Of a stretch of 64,000 bases of DNA, positions 36,825 to 45,421 are shown one piece after another. Both the position numbers and the translations under genes were made by a program. Position 1 is the stretch's first letter. Each line of letters begins with the position of its first letter. The stretch is from Lachnospiraceae bacterium (GTDB lineage Bacteria > Bacillota > Clostridia > Lachnospirales > Lachnospiraceae), in NCBI GenBank assembly GCA_016282745.1, contig JAEELL010000153.1, positions 62,001 to 126,000 on the forward strand, written 5' to 3'. The notes beneath the pieces were generated by a model. It was not told where the DNA came from and did not search any database. It saw nothing but the letters and a program-made list of their open reading frames with translations.

Positions 36825-37343
36825 ATGAACAGATACGGGGACGAAGAATTTAAACTGCAGTATTATGCAGATGATATTTTGAAATCAGAAGGAATGCAGT
36901 ATAGTAAGTCAAACAGACATCACGGCGAAGTGAGCGTATACAGCCATTCAGTAGATGTCGCAATTATCAGTTTGAAGCTTGCACGCAAATTGAAACTCAA
37001 GGTAGATGAAAAATCATTAGTAAGAGGTGCATTACTCCACGACTATTATCTTTATGATTGGCATGAACCTGATGAATCACACAGACTTCATGGATTCAGT
37101 CATGCAAAAACAGCGTATAATAACGCCTCAGATGTTTTTGATTTAAATCATATTGAAAAAGATATAATAATAAAGCATATGTTTCCGCTTAATCTTCCAC
37201 TTCCTATGTATAGGGAAAGTGTTTTGGTTTGTATCGCCGACAAAATAAGCGCTATAAAAGATTATTCAAAACAGATGACGTGGGTGAGAGAGCATAAAGA
37301 AGCATTACAAAAATATATTAGGAATCAGGATATATCAGCTTGA
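36825..37343 (+). CDS. HD-domain phosphohydrolase
   Basis: 172 residues from ATG 36825, with aaaggag in front. The metal-binding HD signature is visible: the first His in VYSHSVDVA, the HD pair in GALLHDYYLYDW, and a later Asp in CIADKISAIKDY. Such small cytosolic HD proteins hydrolyse phosphate esters of nucleotides; the substrate is unknown. It is monocistronic, with a terminator behind. Confidence 0.85.
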   Translation: MNRYGDEEFKLQYYADDILKSEGMQYSKSNRHHGEVSVYSHSVDVAIISLKLARKLKLKVDEKSLVRGALLHDYYLYDWHEPDESHRLHGFSHAKTAYNNASDVFDLNHIEKDIIIKHMFPLNLPLPMYRESVLVCIADKISAIKDYSKQMTWVREHKEALQKYIRNQDISA

Positions 37344-37683
37344 TTTTGAAGAAAAATGGATAATAAAAAGAATCTCATTTTTATTTTAGTAGTGGGAGCA
37401 TGTCACGGAACTTGGAGTTTTCCAGGTTCCTTTTTTGTAATCTTCTTAAAGTCTATGGCAAACTCCGCAGAAAGAAGCAAAACTTTAAAAAGTCGGTATA
37501 ATATATGTTCAGTAATAATAATAGTAAACATATCAGTAAATAATTCAGTGTAATGAAGGAAATAATCCGGTTATATGTAGATAATTAGCAAAAAGACATC
37601 TATAATTAAGAAAAAAATAAAAAATCTTGTAACGAATCGATATTTATTTGCATTAACGATATAGAAACGGAAAGGAGGAAAAG
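37344..37683 (+). other. Intergenic region between HD gene and ECF sigma gene
   Basis: It holds a terminator hairpin, GGAACTTGGA-gttt-TCCAGGTTCC-T6 (37407-37436; one wobble pair), and an AT-rich stretch. TGTAAC at 37628-37633 resembles an ECF -35, with CGATAT at 37657, but the 23-bp spacing is too long for a standard ECF promoter. A 65-codon frame at 37356-37553 spans the terminator and is not believed. Confidence 0.6.
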
Positions 37684-38211
37684 ATGCAGTCACTGGATGA
37701 GATATATCAAAAGTACGCCAAGTCAGTTTACAAATATCTGATGTCAAAGACTCATAATGAAGACATTTCAGAAGAACTGACCCAGGAAACGTTTTATCAG
37801 GCAGTTAAGAGCATAAACAGGTTTGACGGTTCGTGCCATATAACAACATGGTTGTGTGCCATAGCAAAAAATCAGTATATGGCATATATAAGAAAACATC
37901 CAATAACCGAAGAACTGGACGCAGTAACTGATACTACAGTAAGAAATGCTGCAACGTCGGTTAATACGTCACCTGAATCTGTTTCATCGGCGGAAAGTGA
38001 AATTTTAGCAAAACAAAATAGAGTCGAATTGATGAAAAAACTGCATTTATGTCCTGAACCTACCAGAGAAATTCTATATCTTAGAATATTTGGAAATATG
38101 TCTTTTTCTGAAATTGGAGAAGTTATGGGAAAGACAGAGAACTGGGCGAGAGTGACATATTACAGGGGCAAAGAAAAACTTAGAAAGGAATTGAGTGATT
38201 ATGAAGAATAG
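37684..38211 (+). CDS. ECF-type RNA polymerase sigma factor
   Basis: 175 residues; aaaggagga SD. Sigma region 2 (~5-70: YQKYAKSVYKYLMSK, ELTQETFYQAVKSI, ITTWLCAIAKNQYM) binds core polymerase and the -10. Region 4 (~115-170: LHLCPEPTREILYLRIFG, SFSEIGEVMGKTENWAR) binds the -35. A spacer of ~40 Thr/Ser-rich residues separates them. It overlaps the anti-sigma gene by 11 bp, the classic coupled arrangement, so it should be held inactive until an envelope signal. Confidence 0.93.
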   Translation: MQSLDEIYQKYAKSVYKYLMSKTHNEDISEELTQETFYQAVKSINRFDGSCHITTWLCAIAKNQYMAYIRKHPITEELDAVTDTTVRNAATSVNTSPESVSSAESEILAKQNRVELMKKLHLCPEPTREILYLRIFGNMSFSEIGEVMGKTENWARVTYYRGKEKLRKELSDYEE

Positions 38212-39592
38212 TATTCCATGTGAAATAATAAGAGAATTGTTCCCATCATATATTGAGGGACTTACAAGCGAAGAAACAAACGGATACATAGAAGAACACG
38301 TTGAGGACTGTAATGACTGCAAGAAGGTTCTTGAAAGCATGAAGGAACCAATGGAAAATGGCAATGGTTCTGTATGTAGAGATAATGAGGAAAAGAAAGA
38401 AATAGATTTTCTTAAGAAAACAAGAAGCAGATATAATAAAAAAATAATTATAAGCGTTGCGGTATTAGCCGTAGTTTTGATTTCTGTATTTGCGGCAAAG
38501 GTATTTTTTGTCGGAAAGTCAGTCGGTGCAGAGCATCTGAATTATAACCTTGGAGTGGTAAAGGATGTAGTTGCGTTTGAAGGAAGAACATATGATTCTA
38601 AGATAGGAATAAAGGATGTTGAGTTTAAACAAAAGGGAGATACAGTTACGATAAATGTAAAGTCAGTACGTAAGAGTATTATTTATTCAGACTACTTCCA
38701 AGAATCCTTTGAGGCAACAAATGAGATAAAAAGAGTATTAATTAATGATAAAGTTGTTTGGGCGAACGGTGTGGAAATAAGTCCGATTACAGATGAACTA
38801 TTTAAAGTGAAAAATGAATATATTGGTGATCATAGTGCAGATGGAGCTATTGCAAGAGTGCTTGATTTACAGAGCGTTTTAGGAGATTATCAAGTTGAAT
38901 TAAAGACTGATAAGCAGCCATACGAATTGAAAATAATAAGTCCGGGTTCATATATTGAATTCGGTCGTAAAAATATTGATGAATATTTTAAGAAATATGC
39001 GTATATTATGCTTGCAGAAATAGACAATATGGATATTATGTCAGTTGAATATAATTTGGATGAAAGTAATAAAAAAACAGTGTCTGTGACAAAGGAAGAG
39101 GCAAGTGAGTATTTTGGCAGAAACATAAAAGAGGCAGGCGAGAAAATAGAAATTTTACAGGAACTTGTAGAAAAAACAGAATTAGAAAAAATGCAACGTG
39201 AGTTTAAAGCGGATTACGAAAATGATGATGAGGGAACTGATAATGATTCCATCAAGATTAGTGTAGTAAATCTTTCAGATACACCGATATATGGCTATGG
39301 ATACGGTGCGTATGTTGGGGATGAGATAATGAGTTCAGGTGGAGTTAGCAATGCAAATGGAAGTGGGATTGCTAAAAATTCTATTGAATCTTTTGAATTC
39401 GAAAAAGGAGATTTTGATGTTATGGAAGATTGGTCGGATATGAAAGATGCAAAAGTATCTATATCTGTTATGGACAAAAATAACAAGGAACATGAGGTGG
39501 GTACAGTAGAGATTAATCCTGCGAATAATAGAATAATGACTGTAATAATTAAATCAGATAAAGAGGGAAATTATTATATGGAGAATGAATAA
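38201..39592 (+). CDS. Membrane anti-sigma factor with zinc-finger (ZAS) domain
   Basis: 463 residues. The N-terminal cytosolic ZAS domain has CEIIRELFPSYIEGLTSEE and HVEDCNDC (HxxxCxxC) for zinc and sigma binding. A transmembrane helix follows at ~82-105. The large outer domain (~110-463) is unlike most anti-sigmas in length; its C-terminal half has an Asp/Glu-rich stretch and a FxxAK-like immunoglobulin-type pattern, but no named fold. It should hold the sigma factor at the membrane and respond to an extracellular cue. ATG 38201 is chosen over GTG 38195. Confidence 0.88.
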   Translation: MKNSIPCEIIRELFPSYIEGLTSEETNGYIEEHVEDCNDCKKVLESMKEPMENGNGSVCRDNEEKKEIDFLKKTRSRYNKKIIISVAVLAVVLISVFAAKVFFVGKSVGAEHLNYNLGVVKDVVAFEGRTYDSKIGIKDVEFKQKGDTVTINVKSVRKSIIYSDYFQESFEATNEIKRVLINDKVVWANGVEISPITDELFKVKNEYIGDHSADGAIARVLDLQSVLGDYQVELKTDKQPYELKIISPGSYIEFGRKNIDEYFKKYAYIMLAEIDNMDIMSVEYNLDESNKKTVSVTKEEASEYFGRNIKEAGEKIEILQELVEKTELEKMQREFKADYENDDEGTDNDSIKISVVNLSDTPIYGYGYGAYVGDEIMSSGGVSNANGSGIAKNSIESFEFEKGDFDVMEDWSDMKDAKVSISVMDKNNKEHEVGTVEINPANNRIMTVIIKSDKEGNYYMENE

Positions 39593-39673
39593 CCAGGTTG
39601 AGTATGAGAGAAAATGCAGATGCATGTAATAGATGTAAATGGCATATTTTATTCCATAGAATAAAACAGAATG

Positions 39674-39706
39674 AAAAAGGGGCTGCGTAATGCAGCCCCT
39701 TTTTTG
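39674..39706 (+). terminator. Rho-independent terminator
   Basis: AAAAAGGGGCTGC (39674-39686), loop GTAAT, GCAGCCCCTTTTTT. A very strong hairpin that can act on both strands. Confidence 0.9.
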
Positions 39707-39801
39707 CAGGTGTGTCAACTTCGAACTAAACACACATCTGCGAGAGTATGGAATCCACTTTCCGGAACACACCTAAAGATTGTTATTCGGCTGTGATAAT
39801 A

Positions 39802-40104
39802 CTAGAAAGCCCAAGGATTCTGGATGCAGTCACCATCCTCACTGTCAGTTTTTGAATCATCTGTGTTGTCAACAGCCCAAGGATTCTCGATGCAATCACC
39901 GTCCTCATTGTATGCATCGTGATCCGTAGCGTAGGAAGAAGTATTAGTAGTAGCAGCTTTTTCTGCTTCTAATCTCATGAAATATTCTACCCATGGATTT
40001 GGAACGTAATCGTCAGCTTTTACAGTTGTACTTGCAGCTGAACCAAAACAAAGTGACAAAGTGAGTGCGGATAATGTAACCGCTAATAATCTCTTAACCC
40101 TCAT
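39802..40104 (-). CDS. Small secreted protein with NPW repeats
   Basis: 100 residues from ATG 40104, with agaggggt upstream. A clear signal peptide (~1-30, cleavage near VKA-DD) leaves ~70 acidic residues. The mature part carries three NPW motifs: YVPNPWVEYF near its start, then two copies of EDGDCI(E/Q)NPWA, the second at the very C-terminus. The two Cys could form a disulfide. I know no family. It is transcribed alone on the minus strand. Possible roles are a surface ligand, a secreted signal, or a structural peptide; none is shown. Confidence 0.75.
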   Translation of the reverse strand: MRVKRLLAVTLSALTLSLCFGSAASTTVKADDYVPNPWVEYFMRLEAEKAATTNTSSYATDHDAYNEDGDCIENPWAVDNTDDSKTDSEDGDCIQNPWAF

Positions 40105-40435
40105 ATTAAATTTACCCCTCTTTCCGATCATATGGCTTGAAAAATTGCCTCACAAATCAAGCGTACATGAAGTCTGTGAATATTTTGTGAAAGAAGTCAA
40201 GTTGAAAAAAATTGTGCTGACAAATTGGTAAGAATTATCGATATAAGATATCAAAATAAGATATCAAAATAAAATAGCTAAAAGGAAAAAGCTAGAAAAA
40301 ATAATAAAGAATAAGTCTAATAAAAAAGGTATGTTCCACTATGATAATTCATAAGTATAACATACCTTTTTTAGTAATTGTATTTTAGATTTAATAATCT
40401 TATATCAAGTATAATAATTATATAGTTGACAAGAT
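40105..40435 (-). other. Intergenic region with carB terminator
   Basis: AAAAAAGGTATGTT (40322-40335) pairs with AACATACCTTTTTT (40359-40372) and ends the carB transcript on the minus strand. The remaining sequence is AT-rich promoter DNA for the small secreted protein; ATATCAAAATAA is duplicated near 40250. Confidence 0.7.
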
Positions 40436-43400
40436 TTATTTATCTTTAATTTCGCTGTGAAGTGTCTGTAATGACTTGATTTCAGCAGAAGCATTGTTCT
40501 TAAGGTATGAGATGCCTTCAGCAGTAGCTTTTGCAGCAGCGATTGTTGTCATGTAAGGAATCTTAGATTTGATAGCAGCTTTTCTTAAGTAACTGTCATC
40601 ATGTACACTGTCTTTTCCTACAGGAGTATTAACGATTAAGTCAATTTCTCCGTTTGTGATAGCGTCTAAGATGTTTGGACGACCTTCGTATAATTTCTTA
40701 ATCTTTTCGGCTTCAACACCGGCACCTGTGATAAGGTCGTATGTTCCGCCTGTAGCAAGAATCTTGAATCCGTCTTTAGCAAAGCTCTTTGCAACTTCTA
40801 CGATTTCAGATTTGTCTTTCTTGTTAACTGAAAGAAGTACAGTTCCTTCCATTGGAAGTTTAGATTGAACACCTTCCTGAGCTTTTACGAAAGCTTCACC
40901 GTAAGAAGCTGATAATCCAAGTACCTCACCTGTAGAACGCATTTCAGGTCCAAGTACAGGGTCAACTTCCTGGAACATGTTGAATGGGAATGCAGCTTCC
41001 TTAACACCGTAGTATGGAATATCCTGTTCTTTAAGTGCAGGAACAGGTGATGGTCTGCCTGTAAGCTCGCTTGTGATGATATCAGTAGCGATTGGAACCA
41101 TACGTACATTACATACCTTTGATACCAATGGAACAGTACGTGAAGCTCTAGGGTTTGCTTCGAGCACATATACTTTTCCGTTTTCGATAGCGTACTGCAT
41201 GTTCATAAGACCTTTAACGTGCATTTCCTCTGCAATCTTACGTGTATATTCTTTGATAGTCTTTACATTTTCTTCTGTGATGTGAACAGATGGAATGATA
41301 CAAGCTGAGTCACCTGAGTGAACACCTGCAAGCTCAATGTGCTCCATAACAGCAGGAACGAAAGCGTGTGTTCCGTCGCTGATAGCATCTGATTCACATT
41401 CTAAAGCGTTATTTAAGAAACGATCGATAAGAATTGGTCTGTCAGGTGTAACACCAACAGCTGCCTTCATATAGTCAGACATGCTTGCGTCATCAAATAC
41501 GACTTCCATTCCACGTCCACCGAGAACGTATGAAGGACGAACCATAACAGGGTAACCAATCTTATTTGCGATTTCGATAGCTTCATCAACAGTAGTAGCC
41601 ATTCCTGATTCAGGCATTGGAATCTCTAACTTGTCCATCATCTCACGGAAGAGATCTCTGTCTTCTGCAAGGTCGATAACTGATGGAGAAGTACCAAGAA
41701 TCTTAACGCCGTTCTTCTCAAGGTCAGCTGCAAGGTTAAGTGGTGTCTGTCCACCGAACTGAGCGATAACACCGAGTGGTTTTTCTTTCTCATAGATACT
41801 TAAAACATCCTCAAGTGTAAGTGGCTCAAAGTATAATTTATCTGATGTATCATAGTCAGTTGAAACTGTCTCAGGGTTGCAGTTAACGATGATAGTTTCA
41901 AATCCCAACTTCTTAAGTGCAAGTGCTGCATGTACACAACAGTAGTCAAACTCGATACCCTGACCGATTCTGTTTGGACCACCGCCGAGAATCATAATCT
42001 TCTTGTTGTCTGAAACAGGGTTCTTGTCCTCTGCATTGTATGTAGAGTAGTAGTAAGCACTATCTTGTGTACCTGATACGTGAACGCCTTCCCATGCTTC
42101 TGTAACACCGAGGCTGATACGTTTGTTTCTGATATCCTCTTCAGGGATCTCTAAAATCTGGCTTAAGTACTTGTCTGAGAAACCGTCCTTCTTTGCCTGA
42201 ATAAGTAATTCGTCAGCCGGAAGAGAACCTTTAGATTTGAGAATCTCTTCTTCTTCATCAACTAACTCTTTCATCTGCTCGATAAAGTAGTGTTTAACTT
42301 TTGTAATTTCAAATATTTCATCAGCTGTAGCACCTTTTCTCAAAGCTTCGTACATAATGAAATGTCTCTCGCTAGATGGTGTGATAAGCATCTGTAATAA
42401 TTCTTCTTTAGATAATGAATCAAAGTTCTTTGCATGTCCTAAACCATAACGACCTGTCTCCAAACTACGGATAGCTTTCTGGAAAGCTTCTTTGTAGTTT
42501 TTACCGATACTCATTACTTCACCTACGGCACGCATCTGTGTTCCGAGTTTGTCCTCAACACCTTTAAACTTCTCAAATGCCCAACGTGCAAACTTGATTA
42601 CAACGTAATCTCCGTCTGGAACATATTTATCAAGTGTTCCGTACTTTCCACAAGGAATATCCTTGAGAGTAAGACCGCATGCAAGCATTGCTGATACTAA
42701 AGCGATAGGGAAACCTGTAGCTTTAGAAGCAAGAGCAGAAGAACGTGAAGTTCTTGGGTTAATCTCGATAACGATAATTCTGTCAGATACAGGATCGTGA
42801 GCAAACTGTACGTTTGTACCACCGATAACCTGAACTTTATCTACAATCTTATATGCCTGTTCCTGTAATCTCTTCTGGCATTCTTCAGAGATAGTAAGCA
42901 TTGGAGCTGAACAGAATGAATCACCTGTGTGAACTCCGAGAGGATCGATGTTTTCGATGAAACATACAGTAATCATATTACCTTCTGAGTCACGAACAAC
43001 CTCTAACTCTAACTCTTCCCAACCAAGGATTGACTCTTCAACAAGAACCTGTCCAACAAGGCTGGCCTGAAGACCTCTTGCACAAACTGTTTTTAATTCT
43101 TCTTTGTTGTATACAAGTCCGCCGCCGGCGCCTCCCATTGTGTAAGCAGGACGAAGAACAACAGGATAGTTTAATCTGTCAGCAATCTCTAAAGCTTCTT
43201 CAACGCTGTAAGCAACTTCACTTCTTGCCATTTCGATTCCAAGAGAATCCATAGTTTTCTTAAATTCGATACGGTCCTCACCACGCTCGATGGCATCAAC
43301 CTGAACACCGATAACTTTAACGTTGTATTTATCAAGAATACCTGCCTGATTAAGCTCTGAACAAAGGTTGAGTCCTGACTGTCCTCCAAGGTTTGGAAGA

Positions 43401-43657
43401 AGAGCATCAGGTCTTTCTTTTGCGATAATCTGCTCAAGACGCTCAACGTTGAGTGGCTCGATGTATGTAACATCAGCTGTCTCAGGGTCTGTCATAATAG
43501 TTGCAGGGTTTGAGTTAACCAATACAATTTCGTATCCAAGCTTCTTTAAAGCTTTACATGCCTGAGTTCCTGAGTAGTCGAACTCACAAGCCTGTCCGAT
43601 AATAATTGGACCTGAACCAATAATGAGTACCTTATTGATATCTGTTCTTTTTGGCAT
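40436..43657 (-). CDS. carB: Carbamoyl-phosphate synthase large subunit
   Basis: 1073 residues, full length; aggagga SD. Two homologous ATP-grasp halves are visible: N-terminal (KVLIIGSGPIIIGQACEFDY, TRSEV-type grasp ~130-400) and C-terminal (KIMILGGGPNRIGQGIEFDY, ~545-930), with an MGS-like allosteric domain at the end (~935-1073). It makes carbamoyl phosphate from bicarbonate, ammonia and 2 ATP for pyrimidine and arginine synthesis. It needs the CarA glutaminase, which is not adjacent. Instead a PurF-like gene lies 23 bp upstream on the same strand, so the two are probably co-transcribed. Confidence 0.97.
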   Translation of the reverse strand: MPKRTDINKVLIIGSGPIIIGQACEFDYSGTQACKALKKLGYEIVLVNSNPATIMTDPETADVTYIEPLNVERLEQIIAKERPDALLPNLGGQSGLNLCSELNQAGILDKYNVKVIGVQVDAIERGEDRIEFKKTMDSLGIEMARSEVAYSVEEALEIADRLNYPVVLRPAYTMGGAGGGLVYNKEELKTVCARGLQASLVGQVLVEESILGWEELELEVVRDSEGNMITVCFIENIDPLGVHTGDSFCSAPMLTISEECQKRLQEQAYKIVDKVQVIGGTNVQFAHDPVSDRIIVIEINPRTSRSSALASKATGFPIALVSAMLACGLTLKDIPCGKYGTLDKYVPDGDYVVIKFARWAFEKFKGVEDKLGTQMRAVGEVMSIGKNYKEAFQKAIRSLETGRYGLGHAKNFDSLSKEELLQMLITPSSERHFIMYEALRKGATADEIFEITKVKHYFIEQMKELVDEEEEILKSKGSLPADELLIQAKKDGFSDKYLSQILEIPEEDIRNKRISLGVTEAWEGVHVSGTQDSAYYYSTYNAEDKNPVSDNKKIMILGGGPNRIGQGIEFDYCCVHAALALKKLGFETIIVNCNPETVSTDYDTSDKLYFEPLTLEDVLSIYEKEKPLGVIAQFGGQTPLNLAADLEKNGVKILGTSPSVIDLAEDRDLFREMMDKLEIPMPESGMATTVDEAIEIANKIGYPVMVRPSYVLGGRGMEVVFDDASMSDYMKAAVGVTPDRPILIDRFLNNALECESDAISDGTHAFVPAVMEHIELAGVHSGDSACIIPSVHITEENVKTIKEYTRKIAEEMHVKGLMNMQYAIENGKVYVLEANPRASRTVPLVSKVCNVRMVPIATDIITSELTGRPSPVPALKEQDIPYYGVKEAAFPFNMFQEVDPVLGPEMRSTGEVLGLSASYGEAFVKAQEGVQSKLPMEGTVLLSVNKKDKSEIVEVAKSFAKDGFKILATGGTYDLITGAGVEAEKIKKLYEGRPNILDAITNGEIDLIVNTPVGKDSVHDDSYLRKAAIKSKIPYMTTIAAAKATAEGISYLKNNASAEIKSLQTLHSEIKDK

Positions 43658-43680
43658 AAAAAAATCCTCCTAAATTAAAA

Positions 43681-45087
43681 TTATTCCTTTCCGTCCCAGC
43701 AGTAAGTACATAATTTGCACTTATCAATGCCAACGGAATCAAGCATATCGTCTAATCTGTTAAATCTTAAAGAAGTAAAGTTGAGTTCTTTTCTGATTTC
43801 TTCAACCATCTGCTCATACTTTGGAGATTCAGGATCAGCGTATTCAGCTAAAACTTCATCAGTAACATTTCCGTTCTCAAGTCTCTGGATAACTCTTCGT
43901 GTAATAAGATCCATCTCAGATTTTGATCTTGAGAAGTTAAGGTACTTGCATCCGTAGAGAAGTGGTGGGCATGCAGGTCTGATATGAACCTCTTTTGCAC
44001 CGCTCTGATATAAGAACTCTGTTGTCTCTCTAAGCTGTGTACCTCTAACAATTGAGTCATCAATGAGTAACATACTCTTGTCTTTGATTAAATCCTCAAC
44101 AGCCAAAAGTTTCATCTTTGCGATGAGATCACGCTTGCTCTGTACAGTAGGCATAAATGATCTTGGCCATGTAGGTGTATATTTGATAAATGGTCTTGAG
44201 AATGGAATGCCTGATACTGTAGAGTAACCTACTGCATGGGCTGTACCTGAATCAGGTACTCCGGCAACTATATCTGCCTTTACATTGTCTCTGCCGGCCA
44301 TTTTCGCACCACAGTTATATCTCATCTGCTCAACACTGAGACCTTCGTAAGAAGCTGCAGGATATCCGTAATACACCCAAAGGAATGTACAAATCTTCAT
44401 TTCAGTTCCAGGGGCAAGAAGTGTAACACAATTATCAGGTGTGATAACGCAGATTTCTCCGGGTCCTAATTCTTTATATGGTTTATATCCTAAATTTTTG
44501 TATGAAAAATCTTCAAAGGCAGCACAGAAAGCACCATCTTTCTGGCCGATAGAAATTGGAGTTCTTCCCATCTTGTCTCTGGCAGCATAAACACCGTTAC
44601 TGTTCATGAGCAATAATGAAAGAGAACCGTCAATTTTTTCAAGAGCATAATTGATACCCTCAATTAAATTGTCTTTCTGATCGATAAGAGTTGCAACAAG
44701 TTCAGTTGCATTGATATCGCCACCGCTCATCTCCTGAAAATGAGTGTGACCTTTTTTGAATAAATCCTTACATAATTCATCTAAGTTGTTAATCTTACTA
44801 ACAGTAGTAAGAGCATATGTTCCGTGGATGGAACGAATGATAAGCGGCTGTGATTCATAATCTGAAATACAACCGATTCCAAGATTTCCTTTCATCTCCT
44901 GAAAATCTTTGTCAAATTTTGTCCTGAATGGGGAATTTTCGATGTTGTGAATAGCACGGTCAAATCCGTTCTCGCCATACACAGCCATACCACCTCGTCT
45001 GGTTCCTAAATGTGAGTGGTAATCAATTCCGAAAAATAAATCAAATACGCAATCCTCTTTGGATGCAACGCCAAAAAAGCCTCCCAT
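43681..45087 (-). CDS. Amidophosphoribosyltransferase paralogue lacking the catalytic Cys
   Basis: 468 residues with the PurF fold: Ntn-type glutaminase half (~1-230) and PRTase half with an intact PRPP loop, SMLLIDDSIVRGTQ. Cys residues matching the Fe-S ligands of Bacillus PurF (CPPLLYGC; CKLCTYC at the end) are also present. The N-terminus is MGGFFGVAS, where true PurF starts with MCG after processing, so no Cys nucleophile is available. It is likely a PurF-like protein with another or ammonia-dependent role. Similar paralogues occur in clostridia, from memory. ATG has aggagt before it, and it is upstream of carB in the same unit. Confidence 0.85.
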   Translation of the reverse strand: MGGFFGVASKEDCVFDLFFGIDYHSHLGTRRGGMAVYGENGFDRAIHNIENSPFRTKFDKDFQEMKGNLGIGCISDYESQPLIIRSIHGTYALTTVSKINNLDELCKDLFKKGHTHFQEMSGGDINATELVATLIDQKDNLIEGINYALEKIDGSLSLLLMNSNGVYAARDKMGRTPISIGQKDGAFCAAFEDFSYKNLGYKPYKELGPGEICVITPDNCVTLLAPGTEMKICTFLWVYYGYPAASYEGLSVEQMRYNCGAKMAGRDNVKADIVAGVPDSGTAHAVGYSTVSGIPFSRPFIKYTPTWPRSFMPTVQSKRDLIAKMKLLAVEDLIKDKSMLLIDDSIVRGTQLRETTEFLYQSGAKEVHIRPACPPLLYGCKYLNFSRSKSEMDLITRRVIQRLENGNVTDEVLAEYADPESPKYEQMVEEIRKELNFTSLRFNRLDDMLDSVGIDKCKLCTYCWDGKE

Positions 45088-45421
45088 AATATGACACTCC
45101 TATGTTTTTATTTCCCTGTCGGAAATGAAGTAACTAATTTAGTATGAATTAAGAACAATGAATTAACATACAAATACTCACATAATTACCGATGAGGGAT
45201 TGTAGTACTTTTTCAATAAGAAAAAAACCGTTGCAAAAGACAAAAAAATATAAAAGACAAAAATTACATTTTTTCATTTTTGCACGTACCTTTGATATAA
45301 TAACACAAAACAAAAAAATGTAATAGACGGAAAACTAAAAAAAATAAGTTTTTTTGTAATATATAAAAAACGCAGGGACGAAAAATCATCGCCTGCGTTT
45401 TGAAATTTATTATTTAATTGT
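45088..45421 (-). other. Intergenic region upstream of the purF-like gene
   Basis: AAAACGCAGG (45367-45376) with CCTGCGTTTT (45392-45401) is the terminator of the upstream minus-strand gene. AAAAGACAAAAA occurs twice (45235-45246 and 45252-45263), which may be regulator sites. Otherwise it is AT-rich, with no purine riboswitch that I can recognise. Confidence 0.6.

Noticed and set aside
37356..37553. 65-codon open frame as a small protein
   Set aside because: It has no ribosome site and its sequence contains the terminator hairpin of the HD gene.
37628..37662. Autoregulated ECF promoter (TGTAAC ... CGATAT)
   Set aside because: The 23-bp spacing is too long for an ECF promoter, so it is mentioned only as a weak resemblance.
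45088..45366. Purine riboswitch ahead of the purF-like gene
   Set aside because: I could not find the paired loops or core bases of that class; the region is simply AT-rich.
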